This document shows, in pieces, positions 48,313 through 56,183 of a DNA stretch of 64,000 nt. The stretch lies in contig JAUSFD010000005.1 of NCBI GenBank assembly GCA_030649955.1, positions 124,001-188,000 of the forward strand. The letters are read 5' to 3'. A model generated the notes under the pieces. The model saw nothing but the letters and a program-made list of their open reading frames with translations. It was not told the origin of the DNA and did not search any database. The position numbers were made by a program, and so were the translations under genes. The DNA is from Candidatus Peregrinibacteria bacterium. Lineage in GTDB: Bacteria > Patescibacteriota > Gracilibacteria > Peribacterales > Peribacteraceae. Within the stretch, counting starts at the first letter, position 1, and each line of letters opens with the position of its first letter.

Positions 48313-49113
48313 GCGAAAGAACCACTGAATCAGCGATTGCTTCGGTGCGACGACTGCCACGGGATACCCCTCCAGCGAATCGATCCTCCCATCCCGCTCC
48401 ACGATGCCGAGGACCGAGGGGAGGAGGAGGTACGTGATGCCGCGGTTGCGGCAGGCACTCAGGAGGTTGATGGACTGCTCGAGGTCACTGCACTGGATCA
48501 CGTGCGTGATATGCAGCTCTGTGAGGGTGCTTTCCAGGCGATCCAATTTCCCGAGCACGGGGATACTGTGGATTTCCTTCTCCTTCACGCCGATCGCATC
48601 GAGAATGGCCACGGGTTTGATCGCACTCTTCCTCTCCTCGAGCGTTGCAATGAGCGCTTTCGACTCGCGCGTGACACCGATGATGAGTGCGGGGAATGTT
48701 GGGGGATTCCTCCGGAGGATGCGTCGCCCGAGTGCATCGAAGGCGATGTGCCAGAGCCAGATGCACGCCCCCGTCAGTACCAGTGCGTAGATCAGGAGGA
48801 GCCTGCTGAAGAATGCGGTGTACGCGAAGTAGTACGCGAGCGTGAAGATTGCCACGCCGACGAGCGCTGCGTATCCAATGTACGCACCGTTACGCAGGCT
48901 CGCCTGGTTACGGCCCAAGTGGAATGTCCGTGTCGTTGCGAGCACGAGGAGCCAGAGGGGAGCGACCGCAGCGACGACGGTGATGTACGGCGCGAAGGGG
49001 AAGTCCGTCGAGAGGATCCAGCCGACGCGCAGAAAGTACGCGAGCGCGTACGCCGCGACGAAGATCAGGAGATCCGTGATGAGCCAGAGGGCGAGGAGGA
49101 CGTGGGAGCGCAC
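48310..49113 (-). CDS. polyprenyl glycosylphosphotransferase lacking its catalytic domain
   Basis: A 267-residue protein with four N-terminal transmembrane helices (LALWLITDLLIFVAAYALAYFLRV and further) and a nucleotide-binding-like domain (FPALIIGVTRESKALIATLEE; SIPVLGKLDRLESTLTELHITHVIQC). This is the N-terminal two thirds of WbaP/WcaJ-type initiating transferases. It stops at QSLIQWFFR, where the catalytic sugar-transferase domain (K-R-x-x-D-type start) should begin, exactly at a repeat hairpin. The start is GTG 49113 (TACATT seven bases before) or TTG 49122. It might be a remnant or a regulatory partner. Confidence 0.72.
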   Translation of the reverse strand: MRSHVLLALWLITDLLIFVAAYALAYFLRVGWILSTDFPFAPYITVVAAVAPLWLLVLATTRTFHLGRNQASLRNGAYIGYAALVGVAIFTLAYYFAYTAFFSRLLLIYALVLTGACIWLWHIAFDALGRRILRRNPPTFPALIIGVTRESKALIATLEERKSAIKPVAILDAIGVKEKEIHSIPVLGKLDRLESTLTELHITHVIQCSDLEQSINLLSACRNRGITYLLLPSVLGIVERDGRIDSLEGYPVAVVAPKQSLIQWFFR

Positions 49114-49182
49114 AATGTACAATGTAGAATGTTCAATGGAAAATGTAGTCGCATTCTACATTTTTCATTCTCCATTCTCCAT
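49110..49182. repeat. facing arms of the AATGTAGAATG word
   Basis: TACAATGTAGAATGTTCAAT at about 49118-49137 faces CATTCTACATTTTTCATTCT at about 49152-49171, with more CATTCTCCATT copies after it. Between the transferase and the metallopeptidase gene. Confidence 0.75.
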
Positions 49183-50205
49183 TCAGTTATTCCATATGTA
49201 CGGCAGCTTCGTTGCATCCCAAGGGACTGATTTCCCGTCCCACGTGTGCGTGCCCGTTGCGATGCTGGGAGGCTTCGAGATATACCTCTCCATCCACTGG
49301 AGCTTGAGGGCTATCGTCGCATTCGTCTGCGCGCGTGCGCGGAAGGCGCTCTCCTGGAGGATGTAGTAGGTCACAGATTCCGCGAGATCTTCGAAGGCGT
49401 CCCACGATGCGTACCCGGAGACGAAGTCGCTCTCCCTTGTATCACTCTTCCGCACGCGCTCCGTGAGCCAGCTGATAGCGTAGAACTCTGCGCTGGGATC
49501 GTCGTTGTAGATGATATCCGCACCATCGCGGAATGCAGAGGTGCCGCTTGCTGGTGTGCCCAGGAGGCAGCCGAGTTCGAAGAAGTGTCCCATCGCTTCG
49601 TGCACGATGAGTGCGCGGAACTCGTCATCGGGGACGGTGCCACTGATGATCACCGTTGATTTCCCCGCGAGGCCGCGGTGCTCTGGCGAGTCGTAGCGGA
49701 CGTAGAAGTTCCGGAGGGAGGGGATGCAATTTGCCGGGAGGAGAGAGAGAACTTCGTTCGCGATCTCCTTGTGTCGTTGCTGAATGCCCACCTGATCCAC
49801 GACCGCGAGGAACGCTCGGGAGGTTACAGAAGAGGAAGACGATGACGATGAGGAAGAGCTCACCTGTGGCGTCTCCTGTGCGAGGACGATCTGTGAAGCT
49901 GCCGCGACCTGGGGGAGAGAACTCCCCAGATTCAGCGGGCGCCAAGCGGTGATGCCCTTCGTCTTCTTCGCTGTGCTCTTCGCCACCGTTGCAGTCACCT
50001 TCGTCTTCTTCGCCACTCTGCGCGATTTCCGGAAGAGCATGTTCCGGGGTGTGGCTGGGTGGGATTCCACGAACCCAGAGCTCGATGTTGCCCTTGCGGC
50101 AGTATCGGTCTGTGCTACGCTCTCGCCGAGGTCGAGAGCGAGTGAGGTACTCGTCAGAGCGATGCCGGCGATGATCAGGACGTTCGCTCTCAAGGGGGGA
50201 GGCAA
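49183..50205 (-). CDS. secreted metallopeptidase-like protein with HExxxH
   Basis: A 340-residue protein with a hydrophobic N-terminus (VLIIAGIALTSTSLAL), a basic stretch, a run of Ser (about 116-126) as a linker, then a domain with HEAMGH (202-207) in FRALIVHEAMGHFFELG. A later FEDLAESVTYYIL (272-276) resembles the ED-x-x-E helix that supplies the third zinc ligand in HExxH peptidases. The first His pair is spaced HExxxH, as in TldD, and not HExxH. The start is TTG 50205, set by a consensus promoter nine bases upstream. Substrate unknown. Confidence 0.65.
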   Translation of the reverse strand: MPPPLRANVLIIAGIALTSTSLALDLGESVAQTDTAARATSSSGFVESHPATPRNMLFRKSRRVAKKTKVTATVAKSTAKKTKGITAWRPLNLGSSLPQVAAASQIVLAQETPQVSSSSSSSSSSSVTSRAFLAVVDQVGIQQRHKEIANEVLSLLPANCIPSLRNFYVRYDSPEHRGLAGKSTVIISGTVPDDEFRALIVHEAMGHFFELGCLLGTPASGTSAFRDGADIIYNDDPSAEFYAISWLTERVRKSDTRESDFVSGYASWDAFEDLAESVTYYILQESAFRARAQTNATIALKLQWMERYISKPPSIATGTHTWDGKSVPWDATKLPYIWNN

Positions 50206-50214
50206 AAGGAGCTA

Positions 50215-50243
50215 TTTATACTACAATTTCAGTTTGATGTCAA
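50215..50243 (-). promoter_or_regulatory. consensus promoter TTGACA-17-TATAAA overlapping the rlmD start
   Basis: Minus-strand TTGACA (50238-50243) and TATAAA (50215-50220), 17-bp spacer. The -35 box lies inside the first codons of rlmD, whose own -10 candidate TACAAT (50222-50227, nine bases from its ATG) lies between the two boxes. The two promoters physically exclude each other. Confidence 0.65.
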
Positions 50244-51688
50244 CTCTGTCGCAGATGCTCGCCCCTGGGCAGCAGCACACCGTTACTATTGAGAAATTGA
50301 CGTTTGGCGGCGCCGGGCTGACCCATATCGACGGAATGCCCATATTCGTGCCTGGAACGATCCCTGGGCAGCAGGTGGCTATTGTCCTGACGAAGCGCAA
50401 GGACAACTACGCCGAGGCCAAGGTGGAGAAGATCCTGCGCAAGGCCAAGGACGAGATCCCTGCCCGCTGCGCCCACTTCCATGACTGCGGTGGGTGCGTC
50501 TGGCAGAACCTCCCCTACGACAAGCAGATCGCCTACAAGGAGGACATCGTGCGCGAGACGCTCCTCCACCTCACTCCTATCCCAGAGGAGGAGCGCAAGA
50601 CTCTCCCGGGGAGAGTGCTCAAGATCGTCCCGAGCCCGCAGCTCTACCACTACCGGAATAAATTGGAGATGAGCTTTGGGTTCGAGTCGATGCGCAGCGA
50701 GGACAAGGGAGGGCGCCGCATCTACTTCGACGAGAATCCGACGATCGGATTCCACCAGCCGGGGCAGTGGTCGACGGTGCTCCCCATCACCGAGTGCCAC
50801 CTCTACGACGAGCAACTCGCGATGCTCCTCGCCGACGTGCGCCGGTTCATGCAGGAGACGCGGCTCCCCGTGTACAACCCCAAGACGCAGAAGGGGATGC
50901 TGCGCACCCTCCTCCTCCGGCGCGGCGTGCACACGGACGAGCAGATGATCTGTTTTCTTGTCCAAGCGAGGAAGAAGGAGCTCGAGCCCCTTTTCCAATA
51001 CTTCATGCGGTTCTTCGCCGGACGGTCGCACCTCGCGTCTCTCCTCGTCGTCGAGCACATGGGTCTCAACGATAAGCCGGAGTTTCCAAAGATCCACACG
51101 CTCATCGGCAAACCCTCCATCACTGAGCGGCTCTTCGACCTCTCCTTCGAGATCTCCCCCTTCTCCTTCTTCCAGACGAACACGCTCGGTGCGGAGAAGC
51201 TCTACCGCGCAATCGCGGAAACAGCGGACCTCTCGCAGCGCGATGTCCTCCTGGATGCGTACTGCGGCATGGGCACGATTGGCCAGTACCTCGCACGCTT
51301 CTGCGAGCGGGTCGTGGGCATCGAGAGCCATCCCTCCGCCATCGATGATGCGCTCAAGAGCGCCGGGAAGAACCGCATCGGCAACATCAGTTTCTACAAG
51401 GGTCGCGTGGAGCAGGTGCTCCGCGATCAGCTCAAGGCTGGTGGTAAGTACGCCTTCACCGCCGCGGTCGTCGATCCTCCGCGTGCAGGACTCCACCCGA
51501 AGGCCCGTGAGGCGCTCATCGCCCACGGCCCCCAGAAGATCGTCTACGTCTCCTGCAATACAGCAACCTTCGCCCGCGACCTCGCAGGGTTCCTCCAAGG
51601 TGGCTACGAGCTTAGGACTGTTCAACCCGTCGATCTCTTCCCGCACACCGCGCACATCGAGACCGTTGCGCTCCTGCAGAAAAAGTGA
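50237..51688 (+). CDS. rlmD: 23S rRNA (uracil-5-)-methyltransferase, RlmD/TrmA family
   Basis: A 483-residue SAM-dependent m5U methyltransferase. An N-terminal TRAM domain (VTIEKLTFGGAGLTHIDGMPIFVPGTIPGQQV) binds RNA. The [4Fe-4S] cysteines are in CAHFHDCGGC with the fourth in TECHLYDE. The SAM domain has DAYCGMGTIGQYLA, the AVVDPPRAGLHPKA motif and the nucleophile Cys in VYVSCNTATFARDL. The frame is open upstream to 49949 opposite the metallopeptidase, but the TRAM start and the -10 box favour 50237. The target uridine (1939 or 747) is not fixed by sequence. Confidence 0.92.
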   Translation: MSTLSQMLAPGQQHTVTIEKLTFGGAGLTHIDGMPIFVPGTIPGQQVAIVLTKRKDNYAEAKVEKILRKAKDEIPARCAHFHDCGGCVWQNLPYDKQIAYKEDIVRETLLHLTPIPEEERKTLPGRVLKIVPSPQLYHYRNKLEMSFGFESMRSEDKGGRRIYFDENPTIGFHQPGQWSTVLPITECHLYDEQLAMLLADVRRFMQETRLPVYNPKTQKGMLRTLLLRRGVHTDEQMICFLVQARKKELEPLFQYFMRFFAGRSHLASLLVVEHMGLNDKPEFPKIHTLIGKPSITERLFDLSFEISPFSFFQTNTLGAEKLYRAIAETADLSQRDVLLDAYCGMGTIGQYLARFCERVVGIESHPSAIDDALKSAGKNRIGNISFYKGRVEQVLRDQLKAGGKYAFTAAVVDPPRAGLHPKAREALIAHGPQKIVYVSCNTATFARDLAGFLQGGYELRTVQPVDLFPHTAHIETVALLQKK

Positions 51689-51782
51689 TTTCGTGTGTCT
51701 ATGGACGAAGAACAATCACCCCCGAGAAGCTGCTGTTGCTTCTCTCACCTAAGTGCGGGCATTCTGGGCTCCATTTTTTTCT

Positions 51783-52349
51783 ATGCGGACACTCGATCAC
51801 AACGGGCATGAGGGAAATGGCGACGTTCCCCAGAGACTCGCATTGAACGAAGTCCGCTTTCTCCAGGAGGAGCACATCCAACAGATGCTGCAGATGACTC
51901 CTTCGCCCTATTCAGAAGATGATTTGAGGCAGTACTGCAGTGATCCACTCATCGAAGGGGTGTACGGGAGTGCTGCCGTTCCTCTTTCGCCTGATGAACC
52001 TATCGTTGCGAGACAGCGGGAGAGGATCGTGACGATTCTCTTCGCGAGTGCAGTGGCGTATCAGAACTCGCTCCGCGAAGAAGTGGAAATTACGGCAATG
52101 ATCACCGACTGTGGAATCAATGCCGATCTCGCTGAATCATGGTTGGTAGATCAGCTGAAGAGACGCAAGGCTGAGCGAGGGTGGCGAGTCATTACGAAGA
52201 ACTTCGAAAAAGACGATAGCGAAGGGGAGCAGTTCTACCTCGATAAGGGATTCGTATACGATGCACGCTTCACTCGAGCGGATATGTGTCGCATGGTCTG
52301 GCCTCCGGATTTCCGGAAGAGGCGACGAAGTCGGTCGCATCAAGGCTAG
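51783..52349 (+). CDS. hypothetical protein, possible acetyltransferase-like C-terminus (188 aa)
   Basis: No sure family. The N-terminal half is helical (NEVRFLQEEHIQQMLQM; RERIVTILFASAVAYQNSLREEVEIT). The end, RGWRVITKNFEKDDSEGEQFYLDKGFVYDARFTRADM, resembles the last helix and strand of GNAT acetyltransferases (QFYxxxGF). The basic tail RKRRRSRSH may bind nucleic acid. A longer start at 51753 is possible. It lies 94 bp after rlmD on the same strand. Confidence 0.45.
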   Translation: MRTLDHNGHEGNGDVPQRLALNEVRFLQEEHIQQMLQMTPSPYSEDDLRQYCSDPLIEGVYGSAAVPLSPDEPIVARQRERIVTILFASAVAYQNSLREEVEITAMITDCGINADLAESWLVDQLKRRKAERGWRVITKNFEKDDSEGEQFYLDKGFVYDARFTRADMCRMVWPPDFRKRRRSRSHQG

Positions 52350-52398
52350 GCATTGCTCTCACTGGTGTTTTTCTTTACTGGAAGCGCCGAATCCTAGT

Positions 52399-52427
52399 TT
52401 TACAAAAATTAGTAATATTGCTAAATT
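52399..52427 (+). promoter_or_regulatory. promoter TTTACA-17-TAAATT, nine bases from ATG
   Basis: TTTACA at 52399-52404 and TAAATT at 52422-52427 with a 17-bp spacer, then nine bases to the ATG of the phosphatase gene. Confidence 0.65.
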
Positions 52428-52436
52428 ATATATTGA

Positions 52437-53492
52437 ATGACCTTGAGCGATCTCTCCACAGTCCTCATTCCCGATGTCCACGGAGATCGCGATGCCCTCG
52501 ATGATGCACTCATCCACTCCGGATCTGCGGAGCAGAAACAGGGTCGACTGCGCGTCCATGACGATGTCGCCGTGGTGCAAACGGGAGACCTCCTCGACCG
52601 AGGGAAGCAGAATCTCCTCGTCCTCGATCGGTTGCTCGAACTGCGCGAGCAGATGGGAGACCGTCTCACACTCCTCATCGGCAACCACGATGGAACACTC
52701 CTCCAGTGCATGCAGCATCCGGAGGATGTACAGAGTGTAGAGCACTGGCTCTGTCGCCTGGGTGGGATGAAGGTCCTCATGAACATTGCAGAGCGCTTCC
52801 AACTCACACTCGCGAAGCCCTCACTCGAGACCTTCCCTGTCTCACTCAGCTCTCTGACGTCATTGGAAAAAGTACTGACCGAAGTGACGTGGGGGAATAC
52901 GGTGAAGAAGTACAATGCCTCATCCACGGATTTCCCACGAGCCTTCGAGAAGGCCAGACAGCTCTTCCTCGGGAGGGGAGAGTACGCGAGCGTGTTCCGT
53001 GCGATGCACCTCGCGTGTGCTCCGCGTCCGAATATCCTCGCCGTGCATGCAGGAGTAGATCGGGAACATTGTGCATCTTCTCCAGAGGAACTCACGCAGC
53101 AGTACAGGACCCTCTACCGGCAGAAGTCCCTCTCCGTCTTCTCGTACAGTGATGCGCCCTTTGGAGAGTTCATCTGGATGCGCAGAGGTGAACAGCCTCG
53201 CAAGAAGCTCCTGGATCGTCCCACGTCGGAAGCGCTCCTTGGGCAGGAGAAGGATCTCCTCATCCACGGGCACGATATTCTCTGGGGTGGCGTACAGGAA
53301 CACCGCCAGTGCTACGGTGTGCGCGATATGAATGGTGATGTGGGCATGAGCCACGGGTACAGGCAGTCCCCGAGTCACTGGGGTTACATCAAGATTGATG
53401 AGTCGAATTCCATTACGGCGAACAACGATACATCCGGAGAGCAGGACTTTGGGCGGATCGACGATGACCGTTACGTACCGCCCAAGCGCTGA
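52437..53492 (+). CDS. metallophosphoesterase (PPP-type phosphatase)
   Basis: A 351-residue calcineurin-like phosphatase with the full PPP set: LIPDVHGD, QTGDLLDRG, LIGNHD, AVHAGVD and IHGHD, which bind two metals. Closest in layout to bacterial Shewanella-like PPP phosphatases, which act on phosphoprotein or small phospho-compounds. No signal peptide, so probably cytoplasmic. The C-terminal 50 residues (SHGYRQSPSHWGYIKIDE) extend beyond the core. The start is fixed by the promoter nine bases upstream. Confidence 0.87.
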   Translation: MTLSDLSTVLIPDVHGDRDALDDALIHSGSAEQKQGRLRVHDDVAVVQTGDLLDRGKQNLLVLDRLLELREQMGDRLTLLIGNHDGTLLQCMQHPEDVQSVEHWLCRLGGMKVLMNIAERFQLTLAKPSLETFPVSLSSLTSLEKVLTEVTWGNTVKKYNASSTDFPRAFEKARQLFLGRGEYASVFRAMHLACAPRPNILAVHAGVDREHCASSPEELTQQYRTLYRQKSLSVFSYSDAPFGEFIWMRRGEQPRKKLLDRPTSEALLGQEKDLLIHGHDILWGGVQEHRQCYGVRDMNGDVGMSHGYRQSPSHWGYIKIDESNSITANNDTSGEQDFGRIDDDRYVPPKR

Positions 53493-53538
53493 CGGCGCGT
53501 AGATCTGATTCCTGCGCGAATGGATGTAGGATGTGCGC

Positions 53539-54003
53539 ATGCAGCGCATCACCCTCCTCACCGTCGGGAAACTCAAGGAATCTTGGGCGATCGAAGGGTG
53601 CTCGCAGTACATCGATCGCCTGGTGCGCGCAGTGGATCTCGCAATCGTCGAACTCCCCGCGAGCAAGGAGCGCGATCCAGAGAAGCAGCGCATCGATGAG
53701 TCGCAGCGCCTCATCCGCACTATGCAGAAAATGGATGCTGGCGTATGGCTGCTCGACGAGCGTGGTGAAACTCTCACATCACCGCAATTCTCACAGGTGA
53801 TCGGTGCAGCTCGCGATGCCGGTCGTTCCCTCTGCTTCCTCCTCGGTGGATCCTACGGCGTCACGGATGCCCTGCGCTCGGTTGCCCAGAGGAAACTGCG
53901 CCTCAGTACCATGACTCTTCCCCATGAACTGTGCAGGGTGGTGTTTCTGGAGCAGCTGTACCGGGCGATGGAGATACTCAAGGGGAGCGGATATCACCAC
54001 TAG
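53539..54003 (+). CDS. rlmH: 23S rRNA (pseudouridine1915-N3)-methyltransferase
   Basis: A SPOUT-family methyltransferase of 154 residues. ITLLTVGKLKESW at the start, LLGGSYGVTDALR as the SAM knot and LPHELCRVVFLEQLYRAMEILKGSGYHH at the end match RlmH throughout. TAGGAT lies six bases before the ATG at 53539. It methylates the pseudouridine in helix 69 of 23S rRNA. It is immediately upstream of tRNA-Glu. Confidence 0.95.
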   Translation: MQRITLLTVGKLKESWAIEGCSQYIDRLVRAVDLAIVELPASKERDPEKQRIDESQRLIRTMQKMDAGVWLLDERGETLTSPQFSQVIGAARDAGRSLCFLLGGSYGVTDALRSVAQRKLRLSTMTLPHELCRVVFLEQLYRAMEILKGSGYHH

Positions 54004-54015
54004 TGTGGGATTCCC

Positions 54016-54045
54016 TTGGTGGACAGGAAATGATTTCGTTATACT
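54016..54045 (+). promoter_or_regulatory. tRNA promoter TTGGTG-18-TATACT
   Basis: TATACT at 54040-54045 with TTGGTG at 54016-54021, starting 27 bp before the tRNA. Confidence 0.45.
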
Positions 54046-54072
54046 GCCGCAGCTCTCATCTTTCGAAGCTAC

Positions 54073-54147
54073 GGCCTCATCGTCTAACGGTTAGGACACC
54101 AGGTTCTCATCCTGGAAATCGGGGTTCGATTCCCCGTGGGGCTGCCA
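54073..54147 (+). tRNA. tRNA-Glu (anticodon CTC)
   Basis: 75 nt including an encoded CCA. Acceptor GGCCTCA pairs with TGGGGCT; the anticodon arm is CCAGG-TTCTCAT-CCTGG with anticodon CTC; the T arm is CGGGG-TTCGATT-CCCCG. Its 3' part overlaps the end of the serine recombinase ORF on the other strand, which marks it as the attachment site of the adjacent element. Confidence 0.95.
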
Positions 54148-55771
54148 ATGTATTATCAGCGACTTCAAGATGCTTGATTGCCTCATATACAAGCGAAAAC
54201 TTTGGTGTTCGCTTATCTTGTAGTGAATCGGAGTGAATTCCTTCGGGAAAAATGAGTTCTTGTAAGCGGTTTTGGTCTTCCACTTCGGAAATATTCCAGA
54301 GTTCGCTTGCATGTTCTAGGTAGTAATTACAGTAGCTCACGACAATTTCCGCATCGTACTCCTCATTCTCTTTGGCATCCCGCTCACTGATTGCCTCCGT
54401 TAGCTCTGCATCAACCCGATCAAAGTCATTCTGCAATTCTGCAACAAGAGCGGGTTTGTCTTTACTCATTTTCATGAGTTCAAGAATATCTCGTTTTTCC
54501 TCTTTCAACTTCACAGCCTTCTTTGCCGCCTCGATACTCTCACGATTGAATTCTTTGTACTTCTCCTCCCATACGTCTAGGACGATGGCTTTAAAGAGGG
54601 CTAATAATTTCGGCTTTGGAGCCGTCTTTTTCAGATAGTTCATGAATTGTTTATGGACTTCCCGTGGCTCCATGCGGAATTCACACGATGAATTCTGACA
54701 ATCGTAGTACATGTATTTTGTCTTCATTTTGCCTACGGAAGCAGCTCCACGGGCTGGTTCGCTACAATGAGAACATCGGAGAAACCGTCGAAGCGGGAAA
54801 TCGGGATTGAATTTTCTCCTCCGTTTAATGAGTGGATGTTCTTTGCCTCGATTGAGTGTCTTCTGCAAAACATGCCACTCTTCTGCCGATATAGCTCCAT
54901 CGAACTTCGCACAAATCAATTTGCCACCAGTCCATTCTTCTCTCATCAATCCTCCCATTACAGGATTGCGGCAGAGCTTCAACCATGATTGTGGCGAAGG
55001 AGGATTGCGCACCCTCTCTTTTGTTTCTCGGTTCACTGTCTCACGCATGAGAAAGCCCTTTTCACGCAATTCTTTCGCAACTTCAACCTGTGATGCACCT
55101 TTCATCTGCTTACGCAGTCCATAGCAGAGAAGCTCCCATTGCTTCTTATCGGGGTCAGGAAGCAGTATCGGCCTTCGTACCGGCTTGCCATCCCTATATC
55201 CTACGATGATGGAGCCATTGATAAAGCCTGTTGGAGCGGGTCTGCACCAATAACCCTCTGCTGTGAGCATTTTTTCAACATTGATCGTGTTCTCAGTGCG
55301 GTTACGATTTTCAAGCCTCGCCACCACAGCCAAAATACCCTCCATTGCTTCACCACTCGGTGTCTCATCAATGTTTTCGGTGGCAGATTCCAAGCGGATA
55401 CCATTTCGCTGCAATATCACCCTGAAAGCATAATATTCGTTCAATCCACCACGCGAAAATCTATTTACTCTATGGATGACCACCACTTGGATCTTCGCCT
55501 TGTTTCTCACGCAGAAATCGAGAGCTTCTTTGAACTCCGAACGCTCTTTGCCTCTGTCTGATGTCTCTGCGAGTTCAAACTCTTTGAATGGATAATAGCC
55601 CTTGCTGCGCATGTAGGCATTGTTTCCGCGTCGCTGTGATTCAATGCCCTCTCCTTTTTGCTGCTTCTTTGAGGATACCCGAAGGATGGACACGGCGTTC
55701 TCTTTCATGCCGCTTGATTCTCCGTCATTGGCAGAATAAAAACAATCGTGAACATCCTTTTCAGTAATCAT
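54107..55771 (-). CDS. large serine recombinase (integrase)
   Basis: A 554-residue site-specific recombinase. The catalytic domain begins VSILRVSSKKQ (nucleophile S33) with ESQRRGN and VIHRVNRFSRGG. A recombinase DNA-binding domain follows (RPAPTGFINGS; GFLMRETVNRETKERVRNPPSPQSWLKLCRNPVMGGLM). A zinc ribbon has RCSHC and DCQNSSC, and a long coiled coil spans about 405-480. The ORF ends inside tRNA-Glu (RGIEPRFPG is the tRNA read backwards), so the true end was set by integration into the tRNA 3' part. Low GC. It overlaps the small upstream gene by 4 bp. Confidence 0.92.
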   Translation of the reverse strand: MITEKDVHDCFYSANDGESSGMKENAVSILRVSSKKQQKGEGIESQRRGNNAYMRSKGYYPFKEFELAETSDRGKERSEFKEALDFCVRNKAKIQVVVIHRVNRFSRGGLNEYYAFRVILQRNGIRLESATENIDETPSGEAMEGILAVVARLENRNRTENTINVEKMLTAEGYWCRPAPTGFINGSIIVGYRDGKPVRRPILLPDPDKKQWELLCYGLRKQMKGASQVEVAKELREKGFLMRETVNRETKERVRNPPSPQSWLKLCRNPVMGGLMREEWTGGKLICAKFDGAISAEEWHVLQKTLNRGKEHPLIKRRRKFNPDFPLRRFLRCSHCSEPARGAASVGKMKTKYMYYDCQNSSCEFRMEPREVHKQFMNYLKKTAPKPKLLALFKAIVLDVWEEKYKEFNRESIEAAKKAVKLKEEKRDILELMKMSKDKPALVAELQNDFDRVDAELTEAISERDAKENEEYDAEIVVSYCNYYLEHASELWNISEVEDQNRLQELIFPEGIHSDSLQDKRTPKFSLVYEAIKHLEVADNTLAAPRGIEPRFPG

Positions 55772-55932
55772 GATTGTGTGGGTGAAGGTGGTCGAACTTT
55801 GGGATGCTCTTCGATGTACTTTTCTGTCAGCATGTCTGCGAAGCCGTAGAGGGTCTGTCTGATTTCCTCAACGTCCTTGTCGCTGAGGCGAGGGTCAGCC
55901 AATATTTTTCGGCACGCTGAAATACTGAGCAT
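55768..55932 (-). CDS. small protein upstream of the recombinase (54 aa)
   Basis: A short helical protein (MLSISACRKILADPRLSDKD, then EEIRQTLYGFADMLTEKYIEEHPK) whose stop overlaps the recombinase start in ATGA, so the two are translationally coupled. Family is not certain. The coupling suggests a role in recombinase control or directionality. A terminator-like hairpin with a T-run ends just before its ATG. Confidence 0.7.
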   Translation of the reverse strand: MLSISACRKILADPRLSDKDVEEIRQTLYGFADMLTEKYIEEHPKVRPPSPTQS

Positions 55933-55935
55933 ATA

Positions 55936-55958
55936 AAAAACGCCTCGGCTCCGCAGAG
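55936..55958 (-). terminator. terminator/attenuator just before the recombinase operon
   Basis: On the minus strand CGCCTC pairs with GAGGCG across a nine-base loop and is followed by TTTTTT, then ATATG with the start codon of the 54-residue protein. Transcripts from upstream would stop here unless antitermination occurs. A small frame (from about 56024) reads through it and could be a leader peptide. Confidence 0.6.
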
Positions 55959-56183
55959 GCGAAGCCGTTGTACTGCTCCTGAGTTCCTACGGCAAACGAC
56001 CATTTCTCTCTTCTTCACCTTCATTCCACTTCATTCTTTTTCATTCAAGATTTTACTGCGAATATTTATTCAAATTAATCTCTTACTGAACTCAATAAGT
56101 ACGATTCAGTGGCAATCAAATAAACAATTGAATTGAAAAAAAATCAATCTATGACTTACTATTTCTGTCACAGAATTATATTC
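55959..56183. other. AT-rich spacer of the integrated element
   Basis: About 225 bp of AT-rich sequence between the recombinase leader and the HTH gene. It contains TTCATTC words at 56024-56048 and runs of A/T, but no convincing gene beyond the possible leader ORF. Confidence 0.4.

Noticed and set aside
50240-51715. 491-codon minus-strand frame opposite rlmD
   Set aside because: Shadow of rlmD, which has its Fe-S and SAM motifs on the plus strand.
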